Source: an uncultured Flavobacteriales bacterium
GTDB lineage: Bacteria > Bacteroidota > Bacteroidia > Flavobacteriales_D > Parvicellaceae
Reading direction: 5' to 3'
Assembly (NCBI GenBank): GCA_943787535.1
Contig: CALSMU010000004.1
Coordinates: 62,001 to 126,000, forward strand
DNA length: 64,000 nucleotides
The number at the start of each line of letters is the position of its first letter. Position 1 is the first letter of the stretch. A program made the position numbers and the translations under genes. The notes under the pieces are model-generated. The model ran no database searches and was not told the origin of the DNA. It saw only the letters and a program-made list of their open reading frames with translations. Positions 53,148 through 62,567 of the stretch are shown here, piece after piece.

Positions 53148-54704
53148 ATGGAATTTCAAATTTCAAATAAAGCAAAAAAAGTAACACTTGGGTTAATGGG
53201 GGTAGGATTACTGCTGTTAATTGTTGGATTTTTCTTTCAAAAAGAATATCTCTTTCCTACTGTACTAAGTGATCACGAAGTATATGTTGAATACTGGGGT
53301 GAGCAGGGAGAAAAGGAAAGCGATGTGAAGGCAGAAGCTCAAGAAGCTATGGCTGCTTTGGGTTATCAACTTGATTTTGGCGATGAAGGTGAAGAACATC
53401 AAAATCATGGACATGATGCTGCTGAAGAACACGGTGAAGAGCATAGTGAAGAGGCACATGCTCATCAATCGCCAACTTTTGACTGGCATATTCATATTAA
53501 ACATTTAGAAGCAGAAGGTCACGATGCTCATGCTGCTCATGGTCACGGGCATGATTCAGCGCCATCGGAAAGTTTAGCGGCAATGTTTACGAATGGCGAT
53601 ATTTCAATGTCAGATTCCCATTTTAGAAGATTTTGGTCAAACTTATTGGTAAATGGATTCTTCTTTTTTGGAATTGCCTTAGGAGCACTTTTCTACCTTG
53701 CATTGCATTATGCTACGGAGTCAGGTTGGGGAGTTGTCTTACTAAGAATTATGGAAGCAATTATGTCTGCATTACCTTTAGGTATGATTATTTTAGTTGT
53801 CGTTTTTATTGCTGCAACATTAGGATTAAATCATATTTATCCATGGATGGATAGCGATGTGGTTGCTCACGATGATTTGATTTGGGGCAAAGTTGCATAT
53901 TTGAATAAGCCGTTCTTTTGGATAAGAATTATATGCTATTTTGGTGTATTTGCTTACTTCATGAATTGGTTTAGAAAAACCTCAAGAAATCAAGATAGCG
54001 AAGATGTTGAAAAAGCAACAGCCTCACATTTCTTAATGTACAGAAGAGGAGCATTATTCTTGGTATTCTTCGCGGTGTTTTCTTCTACAATGTCTTGGGA
54101 TATTATCATGTCAATTGATACACACTGGTTCAGTACATTATTCGGCTGGTACACATTCTCCGGCATTTGGTTAAGCGCAATGATTATGATTATGATGGTA
54201 ACATTATACTTGAAACATAAAGGAAACTTAGAGTTTGTTAATAGCTCTCACATACACGATGTAGGAAAATGGATGTTTGCTTTAAGCTTCTTGTGGAGTT
54301 ACTTATGGTTCTCGCAATTTATGCTTATTTGGTATTCCAATATTCCAGAGGAAGTAATCTATTTTGTTACCCGTATTGAAAGTTATAAATTTATATTCTT
54401 TGCAATGTTTGTTGTCAACTTTGTTCTTCCAATGATTTTCTTAATGTCAGCAGACACTAAAAAGTCTTGGCCCTACTTAATATTTATTGGATTGGTAATA
54501 TTTATTGGTCATTGGTTTGATGTATTTTGTATGGTTATGCCAGGTACATTATTCGAAGAATGGAACTTTGGATTATTGGAAATAGGCATGTTTATGACAT
54601 TCTTAGGAACGTTTGTGTTTTTGGTACTGAAAGCTCTTGGAAAATCATCTCTGGTTCAAAATAATCATCCATTTTTGGAAGAGAGTAAACATCATCACGG
54701 ATAA
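53148..54704 (+). CDS. actF: Alternative complex III subunit ActF with His-rich insertion
   Basis: A 518-residue membrane protein, homologous in fold to ActC, with about ten spans (HFRRFWSNLLVNGFFFFGIA, WDIIMSIDTHWFSTLFGWY). After the first span, residues ~80-145 are a His/Glu/Ala-rich stretch (EEHQNHGHDAAEEHGEEH, EGHDAHAAHGHGHD) outside the conserved fold. It could bind Cu2+ or Zn2+ and help load the neighbouring Cu oxidase (speculation). Quinol-linked proton translocation is the role suggested for ActF. Confidence 0.93.
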   Translation: MEFQISNKAKKVTLGLMGVGLLLLIVGFFFQKEYLFPTVLSDHEVYVEYWGEQGEKESDVKAEAQEAMAALGYQLDFGDEGEEHQNHGHDAAEEHGEEHSEEAHAHQSPTFDWHIHIKHLEAEGHDAHAAHGHGHDSAPSESLAAMFTNGDISMSDSHFRRFWSNLLVNGFFFFGIALGALFYLALHYATESGWGVVLLRIMEAIMSALPLGMIILVVVFIAATLGLNHIYPWMDSDVVAHDDLIWGKVAYLNKPFFWIRIICYFGVFAYFMNWFRKTSRNQDSEDVEKATASHFLMYRRGALFLVFFAVFSSTMSWDIIMSIDTHWFSTLFGWYTFSGIWLSAMIMIMMVTLYLKHKGNLEFVNSSHIHDVGKWMFALSFLWSYLWFSQFMLIWYSNIPEEVIYFVTRIESYKFIFFAMFVVNFVLPMIFLMSADTKKSWPYLIFIGLVIFIGHWFDVFCMVMPGTLFEEWNFGLLEIGMFMTFLGTFVFLVLKALGKSSLVQNNHPFLEESKHHHG

Positions 54705-54731
54705 AATTATAGGATTAGATAAATTTATAAA

Positions 54732-56060
54732 ATGGAAAATAAGTTTTTAATATTTATAGTAGTTGTTTTAGGAGTTTTAGCTCTTATACAGTTGGTGAAG
54801 GTGTATGAAATTACATCTAAAGTTACCGGAAACAAAAGTCAGGAAAATATTACTCCCGGAGAAAACCTATCACAAGCGAGTCTATTCCTTGTGTTTATGT
54901 TCGCGTTTTTTGGCGGAACGATATACTTAATGCTGGAATATGGTAACGGTGGTCTTGGTACGGCTGCAACAGAACACGGGGTTATGATTGATGATTTATT
55001 GGTGTTTAATTGGTGGATTATACTTCCTGTGTTTTTTATTACAAATGGGATTCTATTTATTTTTGCATTTATCTATAGGAGAGACCCCAACAGAAAACCA
55101 AATTATTTGGTTCACAACAATAAATTGGAATTGATTTGGACTGTAGTTCCTGCTGTTGTCCTTGCGGGTATTATTATCTATGGATTGAGAACATGGAATT
55201 TTATTATGAACCCTGAAGATGAAGGTACTGTTATTGAGTTATATGCAAAGCAGTTTGACTGGACTGCTAGATATTCTGGAGAGGACAACAAGTTGGGAAA
55301 AGCAAATTTTAAATTAGTCACAGGAACGAATCCATTAGGAGTTATTACAACTGAAGGAATCGCTGAATCTTTCGAAACGATAGATACAGAAATTGATAGA
55401 TTGGATTCTGTTTTGTTGGCTAATAGTATTGAAAAATATATTGACAACAAAAAGACTACAGATTACTTATTGCCAGATGGTAAAGTTGCTGAAATGTCTG
55501 AAAAAATTGAAAGATTAAAAAGGCAGAAGTATAGAATTAAGTCTGGTTTGGAAACAGGAAGAAATGCTGCTTCTGACGATGCTATGGCAGCTGATGATGT
55601 TGTTGTTAAAGGAGAGATGCATCTGATAGTAGGTAAAACATATACTTTTTACTTTCGCTCTCAAGATGTGCTCCATTGTGCATGGTTTCCTCATTTCAGG
55701 GCTCAAATGAACTGTGTTCCGGGTATGACTACCTCTTTTACGATTAAGCCAACTATCACAACTAAAGATATGCGTTTAGATGAGTTCGTTATTGATCATT
55801 ATAAGAATATTAACACTATTCACAACGAACGCAAAAGACGAATTGGAGAAGAAGAAGAAGTAGTTGAATTCGACTATGTTTTAATGTGTAATAAAATTTG
55901 TGGAGCGAGTCACTCCAACATGCAAATGAAAGTGGTTGTAGAAACCGAAGCAGAATACAAAAACTGGATTGAATCTCAAAAAAGATTTGATGGTGGAGCT
56001 GTTTCGTATACAATTGGAGCTGCGGCTACTGAAGAGTTAGCTCAGGAAATTGAAGATTAA
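54732..56060 (+). CDS. coxB: Cytochrome c oxidase subunit II
   Basis: A 442-residue subunit. Three hydrophobic segments occur near the N-terminus (1-22, ~50-70, ~93-113). The CuA domain has the first His ligand region VLHCAWFPHFRAQM and the binuclear copper loop CNKICGASHSNMQM (Cys-x3-Cys-x3-His-x2-Met). About 100 extra residues (~195-295, with a helical segment) lie between the first strands of the CuA fold. Subunits of this size with the insertion occur in Bacteroidota. It takes electrons from ActA/ActE. Confidence 0.94.
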   Translation: MENKFLIFIVVVLGVLALIQLVKVYEITSKVTGNKSQENITPGENLSQASLFLVFMFAFFGGTIYLMLEYGNGGLGTAATEHGVMIDDLLVFNWWIILPVFFITNGILFIFAFIYRRDPNRKPNYLVHNNKLELIWTVVPAVVLAGIIIYGLRTWNFIMNPEDEGTVIELYAKQFDWTARYSGEDNKLGKANFKLVTGTNPLGVITTEGIAESFETIDTEIDRLDSVLLANSIEKYIDNKKTTDYLLPDGKVAEMSEKIERLKRQKYRIKSGLETGRNAASDDAMAADDVVVKGEMHLIVGKTYTFYFRSQDVLHCAWFPHFRAQMNCVPGMTTSFTIKPTITTKDMRLDEFVIDHYKNINTIHNERKRRIGEEEEVVEFDYVLMCNKICGASHSNMQMKVVVETEAEYKNWIESQKRFDGGAVSYTIGAAATEELAQEIED

Positions 56061-56090
56061 GAAATTAGAAATTAGAAAAAAGATAAGAGT

Positions 56091-57860
56091 ATGTCAGATC
56101 ACGGTCACGCAGCACATCATCATAAAGAAAGTTTCTTTACTAAGTACGTGTTTAGTCAAGATCATAAAATGATTGCTAAACAGTATTTACTAACAGCCAT
56201 AGTTATGGGTATTGTTGGTATTGCACTTTCGGCATTATTTAGATTGAAATTAGGATGGCCGGACGAAAAGTTTGGCATTATGGAAACTTTGTTAGGCTCT
56301 GAATGGGCCCCTGATGGTTTGTTGGATAGTAATATGTACCTCGGTCTTGTTACATTACACGGAACTATTATGGTGTTTATGGTTCTTACCGGTGGTTTGT
56401 CTGGGACTTTTTCAAATTTACTTATTCCACTTCAAATTGGAGCAAGAGATATGGCATCAGGATTATTAAATATGATATCCTACTGGCTATTTTTCTTATC
56501 GAGTTCGATAATGTTAGCCTCTCTTTTTATTGAAACTGGACCTGCAATGGCAGGATGGACGATATATCCACCATTAAGTGTGCTGGAAGAAACGCAACCA
56601 GGATCTGGATTGGGTATGACGATGTGGTTGTTGTCGATATCAGTATTTATTGCGTCTGCATTATTGGGAGGTATTAATTATATCGTTACTGTTATTAATC
56701 TGCGTACGAAAGGAATGAGAATGACTCGATTACCATTATCGATTTGGACATTCTTCGTAACAGCTATTCTGGGATTATTATCTTTTCCTGTTCTACTGTC
56801 TTCAGCTGTATTACTTATTATGGATAGACACATGGGGACGAGTTTCTTTTTAAGTGATATTACAACTTCTAATGGGGCACTTGACCAGACAGGAGGTTCG
56901 CCGGTATTATTCGAACACTTATTTTGGTTTTTAGGACACCCAGAGGTGTATATAATATTACTGCCTGCATTAGGTATATCATCAGAAGTAATCGCTACTA
57001 ACTCTAGAAAACCAATATTTGGATATAGAGCAATGATTGGTTCGATCTTGGCGATTGGATTTCTTTCGTTTATTGTCTGGGGTCATCATATGTTCCTTAC
57101 AGGAATGAACCCATTCTTAGGCGGAGTATTTGTTTTTACTACCTTATTAATTGCAATACCATCCGCGGTAAAAGTATTTAACTACATAACTACTTTGTGG
57201 AAAGGTAACCTTGTGTTTACACCAGCAATGTTGTTTTCAATTGGAATGGTCTCTACTTTCATCAGCGGTGGTGTTACAGGGATAATATTAGCCGATGCAG
57301 CATTGGATATTAGTCAACACGATACTTACTTTGTGGTTGGACACTTCCATATTGTAATGGGGATGTCTGCTATTTTGGCGATGTTTGCTGGAGTTTATCA
57401 TTGGTTTCCTAAAATGTATGGAAGGATGATGAATAAAAAACTAGGGTTTATTCACTTCTGGATAACGATTACTTGCGGGTATGGAGTTTTTATTCCTATG
57501 CACTTCTTAGGAGAAGGTGGTATGCCAAGAAGGTATTATGAAAACACTAATTTTCCAATGTTTGATCATTTCTTAGACTTAAATGTTGTAATTAGTATTT
57601 TCGCAACTGTAGGAGTGCTTTCTCAGTTACTATTCTTCTGGAACTTTTTCTATAGTGCCTTAAGAGGACCAAAAGCTTCTCAAAACCCATGGAGATCAAA
57701 TACACTAGAGTGGACTTCGCCAGTTGAGCATATTCATGGAAACTGGCATGGCGATTTACCTGTTGTGCATAGATGGCCTTATGATTATAACAAACCAGGA
57801 CAACCAGAAGATTTTGTTATGCAAAATGTGCCACTAGAACCAGGTGAAGAAGAACATTAG
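56091..57860 (+). CDS. coxA: Cytochrome c oxidase subunit I
   Basis: A 589-residue heme-copper oxidase core with 12 or more spans. Low-spin heme ligand in VTLHGTIMVFMV. CuB ligands in FLGHPEVYIILLPALG (His and cross-linked Tyr) and IVWGHHMFLTGM. High-spin heme and second low-spin ligand in DTYFVVGHFHIVMGM. The HPEVY Tyr marks an A-type oxidase. Subunits III and IV are not encoded next to it, so the operon ends here at a terminator. Confidence 0.96.
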   Translation: MSDHGHAAHHHKESFFTKYVFSQDHKMIAKQYLLTAIVMGIVGIALSALFRLKLGWPDEKFGIMETLLGSEWAPDGLLDSNMYLGLVTLHGTIMVFMVLTGGLSGTFSNLLIPLQIGARDMASGLLNMISYWLFFLSSSIMLASLFIETGPAMAGWTIYPPLSVLEETQPGSGLGMTMWLLSISVFIASALLGGINYIVTVINLRTKGMRMTRLPLSIWTFFVTAILGLLSFPVLLSSAVLLIMDRHMGTSFFLSDITTSNGALDQTGGSPVLFEHLFWFLGHPEVYIILLPALGISSEVIATNSRKPIFGYRAMIGSILAIGFLSFIVWGHHMFLTGMNPFLGGVFVFTTLLIAIPSAVKVFNYITTLWKGNLVFTPAMLFSIGMVSTFISGGVTGIILADAALDISQHDTYFVVGHFHIVMGMSAILAMFAGVYHWFPKMYGRMMNKKLGFIHFWITITCGYGVFIPMHFLGEGGMPRRYYENTNFPMFDHFLDLNVVISIFATVGVLSQLLFFWNFFYSALRGPKASQNPWRSNTLEWTSPVEHIHGNWHGDLPVVHRWPYDYNKPGQPEDFVMQNVPLEPGEEEH

Positions 57861-57869
57861 CGTTTTATA

Positions 57870-57919
57870 TTGAATTAATATATTGAAGTCCGTACCTTTG
57901 TTAGGTGCGGACTTTTTTT
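57870..57919 (+). terminator. Terminator of the act-cox operon with embedded promoter
   Basis: AAGTCCGTACC (57886-57896) pairs with GGTGCGGACTT (57904-57914, one G-U) around TTTGTTA, followed by Ts: a strong terminator. TTG (57870-57872), 20-base spacer and TACCTTTG (57893-57900) form a promoter across the same hairpin, pointing at the next gene's GTG at 57905. Confidence 0.7.
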
Positions 57920-58519
57920 ATATCAATACTTTCTTTTTTCATTTTATCAATTCAAGGGCACGCACAACTTTTTGACTCTATTCGAACAAGCTTTGACTAT
58001 AAACCAAAGTTTTTAGTCAAGTTTGATACACGAAATTCTTTTATTTCAAACCAGTATGCAAAAATACATGGTATTAAAGTTGGTCTCTCATTTAACAAGA
58101 CAACTAATATTGGTGTTGGTTATCATTGGATGCCAAAGCGACTTATTGAACCTACTCTTCCTAATTCAAATAATGTAGATTTAAAGTTTGGCTATGCCGT
58201 GGTGTTCTTTGAGTATAACTTTTATAAATCTAAATATTGGAGTGCAGAAATTCCGGTGCAAATTGGTTTAGGGAAAGCGCAATATGATGATGTAGACCTC
58301 GATATCACAAAAGATAGTTCATGGATAGTCATTTATGAGCCCGCCATGACTATTGAATACAAATTCTTGAGGTACTTTGGAATAGGCGGTGGTGTTGGAT
58401 ATAGATTGGCAATAAAATCGAACCGGAAAATAAAAGAATCATTTACAGCTCCAGAGTATATTTTAAGAGTTAAAATATACTTTGGGGATATTTATAAAGA
58501 ACAGATATTAAAAGAATAA
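57905..58519 (+). CDS. Outer-membrane beta-barrel protein
   Basis: A 204-residue protein from GTG 57905. RTFFISILSFFILSIQGHAQ is a good signal peptide and supports this unusual start inside the terminator stem. The mature part has about eight amphipathic strands (FLVKFDTRNSFISNQYAK, IKVGLSFNKTTNIGVGYHW, YWSAEIPVQIGLGKAQY, YILRVKIYFGD). Small outer-membrane barrel, function unknown. Confidence 0.65.
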   Translation: MRTFFISILSFFILSIQGHAQLFDSIRTSFDYKPKFLVKFDTRNSFISNQYAKIHGIKVGLSFNKTTNIGVGYHWMPKRLIEPTLPNSNNVDLKFGYAVVFFEYNFYKSKYWSAEIPVQIGLGKAQYDDVDLDITKDSSWIVIYEPAMTIEYKFLRYFGIGGGVGYRLAIKSNRKIKESFTAPEYILRVKIYFGDIYKEQILKE

Positions 58520-58529
58520 TTTGCTTTGT

Positions 58530-58537
58530 TATCTTTG
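58530..58537 (+). promoter_or_regulatory. -7 box for ruvB
   Basis: TATCTTTG ends 7 bases before the GTG at 58545, predicting a leader of only one to three bases. Confidence 0.5.
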
Positions 58538-58544
58538 TTAAAGA

Positions 58545-59567
58545 GTGATAGAAGAATACAATATACACGCCGATGGATCAGATGGCTCTGACAAAGAAAT
58601 GGAACAGGTGTTACGCCCTAAATTATTTGACGATTTTGCTGGGCAAAGGCATGTTACAGATAATTTACAAGTCTTTGTAAAAGCCGCTATTTTAAGAAAC
58701 GAACCTTTAGATCACGTATTGTTGCATGGTCCACCTGGTCTTGGTAAAACAACATTGGCAAATATTATAGCCAACGAAATGAGTGTTGGTTTTAAAGTTA
58801 CTTCTGGCCCTGTTTTGGATAAACCAGGTGACTTAGCGGGATTATTAACAAACTTAGAAGAAGGGGATGTTTTGTTTATTGATGAAATTCACCGACTAAG
58901 TCCAGTTATTGAGGAATATTTATATTCAGCAATGGAAGATTATAAAATTGATATCCTTATCGATTCTGGGCCGAATGCAAGGACGGTTCAAATAGAATTA
59001 AGTCCATTCACTTTAATTGGAGCAACAACACGTTCAGGTATGCTTACGGCCCCTTTAAGAGCGCGGTTTGGTATTAGTAGTCGTTTGCAATATTATGAGA
59101 CTAAAATTCTAACAGACATCGTAGAGCGCTCTTCTGGAATTCTAGATATCCCCATTGATTATGAAGCTGCTTTTGAAATTTCTGGAAGAAGTAGAGGGAC
59201 CCCGAGAATAGCGAATGCTCTTTTAAGAAGAGTTAGGGATTTTGCCCAAATAAAAGGTGATGGAACTATAAATACTGCTATTACTGCTACTGCATTAGAG
59301 GCTCTGCATGTAGATAAACATGGTTTGGACGAAATGGATAACCGAATATTATCGGTAATGATTGAAAAATTTGGCGGTGGCCCCGTCGGGTTAACAACCA
59401 TTGCAACTGCAGTAGGAGAACAAGCTGGAACAATAGAAGAAGTTTATGAGCCCTTTTTAATTCAAGAAGGATATATTGCAAGAACACCACGCGGAAGAAT
59501 GGTTACGGAATTGTCATATAAGCACCTAGGAAAAGAACGAGGAACAACTCAAGGCGGCTTGTTTTAA
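58545..59567 (+). CDS. ruvB: Holliday junction branch-migration ATPase RuvB
   Basis: A 340-residue AAA+ motor. Walker [14 protein letters not shown], Walker [11 protein letters not shown], sensor GATTRSGML, arginine finger region [11 protein letters not shown]-terminal winged helix with [17 protein letters not shown]. It drives branch migration with RuvA. Start GTG 58545 gives the usual length. Followed after 10 bases by a small membrane protein gene. Confidence 0.96.
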   Translation: MIEEYNIHADGSDGSDKEMEQVLRPKLFDDFAGQRHVTDNLQVFVKAAILRNEPLDHVLLHGPPGLGKTTLANIIANEMSVGFKVTSGPVLDKPGDLAGLLTNLEEGDVLFIDEIHRLSPVIEEYLYSAMEDYKIDILIDSGPNARTVQIELSPFTLIGATTRSGMLTAPLRARFGISSRLQYYETKILTDIVERSSGILDIPIDYEAAFEISGRSRGTPRIANALLRRVRDFAQIKGDGTINTAITATALEALHVDKHGLDEMDNRILSVMIEKFGGGPVGLTTIATAVGEQAGTIEEVYEPFLIQEGYIARTPRGRMVTELSYKHLGKERGTTQGGLF

Positions 59568-59577
59568 GCAATTTACA

Positions 59578-59883
59578 ATGAAGAAACTAATGCTATTTGT
59601 AATGTTTATTAGTGTTGTAAATCTAAATTTTGCAGCAAACATAGATTCTATAAACGAAGATGTTAACGTTATTTTACAGCAGGAAAAGTCAGATTCGGAA
59701 ATTGACATTACACCGGAAGCACTTTCGATTAATAAGGAAATTGGTCAACAGCAAATTCACCCTTCAGAAAAATCCCTTCAAAAACAAGCGGAAGAAATTC
59801 CCATTGTATTTGGTCAATGGTGGTTTTGGGTTGGACTTTTCGTTGTAATCTTGTTTTTAAAATTGGTTATCTTTAAGAAGTAA
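59578..59883 (+). CDS. Small membrane protein (101 aa)
   Basis: A signal peptide (KKLMLFVMFISVVNLNFA), a polar, Gln/Glu-rich exported region (~20-78), then IVFGQWWFWVGLFVVILFLKLVIFKK, a C-terminal membrane span with a short basic cytosolic end. The orientation is thus periplasmic with a C-terminal anchor. Family not recognised; it lies between ruvB and queG, 15 bases before the latter. Confidence 0.7.
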   Translation: MKKLMLFVMFISVVNLNFAANIDSINEDVNVILQQEKSDSEIDITPEALSINKEIGQQQIHPSEKSLQKQAEEIPIVFGQWWFWVGLFVVILFLKLVIFKK

Positions 59884-59898
59884 CTAATTTTTAAATCC

Positions 59899-60822
59899 AT
59901 GCCTAAATTTAAGAATACACAATTAATTAAAGAAGAAGCGCATCGATTGGGCTTTTCGTTTGTCGGGTTTTCCAAGGCTGATTTTTTAGAAGAGGAGGCA
60001 CCTCGTTTAGAGAAATGGCTAAAAGAGAAACAACATGGAGAGATGTCTTATATGGAGAATAATTTTGATAAACGATTAGATCCTCGATTATTGGTGGAAG
60101 GTTCAAAATCGGTTATTTCTTTATTATATAACTACTATTCAGATCAAAAACAAAGCGATCCAACAGCACCGAAAATTTCTACTTATGCTTATGGAGAGGA
60201 TTATCATTTCGTGATAAAGCGCAAGCTTAAGTCCTTACTTCATTTCATTCAAGATAATGTAGGACAAGTAGATGCAAGAGTCTTTACTGACTCTGCACCG
60301 GTATTAGATCGAGCTTGGGCAAAAAAAGCCGGTTTAGGTTGGATTGGAAAAAATGCTAATCTTATAAATAAAAATCAAGGCTCATATTTTTTCATTGCTG
60401 AAATAATACTTGACTTAGACTTAATCTATGATTCACCGGTTCAGGATTACTGTGGAAGTTGTACAAAATGTATTGATGCTTGTCCTACAGGAGCAATAAT
60501 CCAACCCTATGTCGTTGACGGTAGTAAGTGTATCTCCTATTTTACTATTGAGCTTAAAGAAGCAATACCTCAAGAAGTTAAAGGTAAAATGGATAATTGG
60601 ATGTTTGGATGTGACATTTGCCAACAAGTTTGTCCTTGGAACAGCTTCTCGCTGCAGCACAATGAACCTGCATTTAACCCACATCCTGATTTGCTGTCAA
60701 TGACCAAAGGTGACTGGGAAGATTTGCAGGAAGATACTTTTAAAGAATTGTTTCGAAAATCAGCTGTTAAAAGAACTAAGTTTTCGGGTTTAAAAAGAAA
60801 CATAACCTTTTTAAAGAGTTAG
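59899..60822 (+). CDS. queG: Epoxyqueuosine reductase
   Basis: A 307-residue cobalamin- and iron-sulfur-dependent enzyme, final step of queuosine synthesis in t[23 protein letters not shown] contains the catalytic Asp region. Two 4Fe-4S sites are [16 protein letters not shown] and [11 protein letters not shown] with the shared cysteines. It lacks the C-terminal HEAT domain of longer homologues, common in Bacteroidota. Confidence 0.94.
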   Translation: MPKFKNTQLIKEEAHRLGFSFVGFSKADFLEEEAPRLEKWLKEKQHGEMSYMENNFDKRLDPRLLVEGSKSVISLLYNYYSDQKQSDPTAPKISTYAYGEDYHFVIKRKLKSLLHFIQDNVGQVDARVFTDSAPVLDRAWAKKAGLGWIGKNANLINKNQGSYFFIAEIILDLDLIYDSPVQDYCGSCTKCIDACPTGAIIQPYVVDGSKCISYFTIELKEAIPQEVKGKMDNWMFGCDICQQVCPWNSFSLQHNEPAFNPHPDLLSMTKGDWEDLQEDTFKELFRKSAVKRTKFSGLKRNITFLKS

Positions 60823-60855
60823 AATTTTGCATAAAAAAAAGTAGCTGAAAAGCTC

Positions 60856-61068
60856 CTATAATATAAGCTGTTTATTTTTCTGGACAGAATCAAACACCTC
60901 TAGAATTACATCATTATACATGGCAAAGGAGGCGAGACACCATGCTTTTAATGAAGGAACTTCATCTTTCTTTAACCAACTTATAGCTTTAACTAACTCC
61001 TTGTGAAATAAGGATCTATCAAAACTTACTTTTTCCAATACCTTCTTGCTTAATTCTAGCATATTCAA
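60856..61068 (-). CDS. Conserved small protein of Bacteroidota (70 aa)
   Basis: A 70-residue cytosolic protein: LELSKKVLEKVSFDRSLFHK, ELVKAISWLKKDEVPSLKAW, then CLASFAMYNDVILEV. The F-D-x-x-L-F-x-K-E-L-x-K-A pattern is one I associate with short uncharacterised proteins conserved across the phylum. All-helical. No known function. Convergent with queG. Confidence 0.65.
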   Translation of the reverse strand: MNMLELSKKVLEKVSFDRSLFHKELVKAISWLKKDEVPSLKAWCLASFAMYNDVILEVFDSVQKNKQLIL

Positions 61069-61329
61069 TGGGTTTTTTCGATGAGTGAGCTATAAATATA
61101 GACAAAATAACTTAATTAACCAACAAAGTTATTAACACTTTAGACTAAAGATACATTCATTATAAATACGATTAAAAGAGAAACAATATTGCAGTCTATT
61201 AAATGTTTAACAGATTTTCACAAAATTAACTTTTACATTATGGATACTCTTGTTTTAGCGCTTGAGCTAAAATTAAAGGTTTAACTAACTAAGATGTTTT
61301 AGATAGGTAGACCTTTATTGACAAGAAAA
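61069..61329. other. Intergenic stretch, 261 bases
   Basis: AT-rich DNA between the 70-aa gene and ctaA. TTTTAGC (61253-61259) and GCTAAAA (61266-61272) form a 7-bp hairpin with a 6-base loop but no T tract. AAAGGT and ACCTTT near 61275-61316 could form a long-loop stem after ctaA. No ORF is supported. Confidence 0.3.
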
Positions 61330-62349
61330 TTAAATAGGTTTAATACTTAATATTCTACTTCTAAAAACAATCATTGTCAGTATTCCGAAAATAATGGTTG
61401 CAAATATTAAGTGGCTTGTTTGAACTAGTCCGGGAGTTTCAAAGTGAGCTAATAAAACTCCTGACAAAAGTTCTACAATTAAAAAAAAGGATACAAAGCG
61501 TATAGAAATATATTTATTCTTTTGTTCATTTTTCCATGCGACAAAGGACAGTAATAGTAGAACTAGCCAAGAAAAACTTCGATGAATGTAAAAACTTAAA
61601 CCAAGCTCGGCTGTCCATTGATCTCTAGTTATTCCTGAAGCAGTTAATTCGTCTATAGATTCTCTTACTTGTGTTCCCAGAAACATTTGATAAAAAGTAA
61701 CCCCCAGGCAGATCCAAACAAGGTAGAATTCCAATTTAGATTGCGGCAAAGTTTTACTTTGTATTGGACTTATCTCTTTGATAAAAAAGATTTGCAATGC
61801 TATAATTAATAGAGCTAAAAGCATGTGAATTGTAATTGTCCATGGTACTAGGTTAGAAGCTACAACAATAGATCCGAACCAAGCTTGAAAACCCATCAGA
61901 ATTAGATTGCTTCCTGTCAATAAAATCAATTTTCTTTTTCTGTATTTAAAAATTAACCAAAGAAAACTCACAAGCATTGCATTTCCTGCAAAAAAACCAA
62001 AAAGTCGATTCACGTATTCTATCCACGTTTTTTTCATGTTAAAACCTTGTTCAACTTTCAAATTGGGGTCGTTTTTGAGCTGGTCAGAAGTTTCCTTAAG
62101 TCCTATTTTTTGGAGAATTACAGCAAATTTTTCAATTTTAGCTGTTCTTTTTTCGATATAAGCATCTTTGTAGTTTTCTGGTAATTCTATTTCAGAAGTC
62201 GGAGGTATCCATTGGCCGAAACACTTTGGCCAATCAGGGCAGCCCATTCCTGAGCCTGTTATTCTTACAAAGCTTCCCGCGACAACAACTAAATAAATTA
62301 AGACAAGTGTTAGCCAATTAAATCGGATATATTTCTTCGAAAACTTCAT
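61330..62349 (-). CDS. ctaA: Heme A synthase (CtaA/COX15)
   Basis: A 339-residue membrane protein with about eight spans. It oxidises heme O to heme A for the cytochrome oxidase encoded at 54.7-57.9 kb. RITGSGMGCPDWPKCFGQWIP near the N-terminus is the family signature with a Cys pair. Heme-ligand histidines lie in TIHMLLALLI, YIHRSFSWLV and ETPGLVQTSHLIFA. The ctaB (heme O synthase) gene is not in the window. Confidence 0.92.
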   Translation of the reverse strand: MKFSKKYIRFNWLTLVLIYLVVVAGSFVRITGSGMGCPDWPKCFGQWIPPTSEIELPENYKDAYIEKRTAKIEKFAVILQKIGLKETSDQLKNDPNLKVEQGFNMKKTWIEYVNRLFGFFAGNAMLVSFLWLIFKYRKRKLILLTGSNLILMGFQAWFGSIVVASNLVPWTITIHMLLALLIIALQIFFIKEISPIQSKTLPQSKLEFYLVWICLGVTFYQMFLGTQVRESIDELTASGITRDQWTAELGLSFYIHRSFSWLVLLLLSFVAWKNEQKNKYISIRFVSFFLIVELLSGVLLAHFETPGLVQTSHLIFATIIFGILTMIVFRSRILSIKPI

Positions 62350-62555
62350 CCTTCAAAGATAGCTATTATTAAAGAATTAATTAGTTATGAGAAGATCTGG
62401 ATTTTTAATTTTAGGAGATAAAAGAGGTCTTTAGGGTAAGCGGGTTATTCTTTTATTCAAAAGTATTTACACTGTATTTACTATTACAAGAGTTTTAGAG
62501 TTATCACAATTGTTTTGCAAGTATAATAGTTGCTAATAATTGAGTTTGTATTGAT

Positions 62556-62563
62556 TATATTTG
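62556..62563 (+). promoter_or_regulatory. -7 box adjacent to the start of the 62568 gene
   Basis: TATATTTG ends 4 bases before the ATG at 62568, so the message is predicted to be leaderless. The remaining gap 62350-62555, between divergent genes, is AT-rich with nothing else I can assign. Confidence 0.5.
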
Positions 62564-62567
62564 CGCA

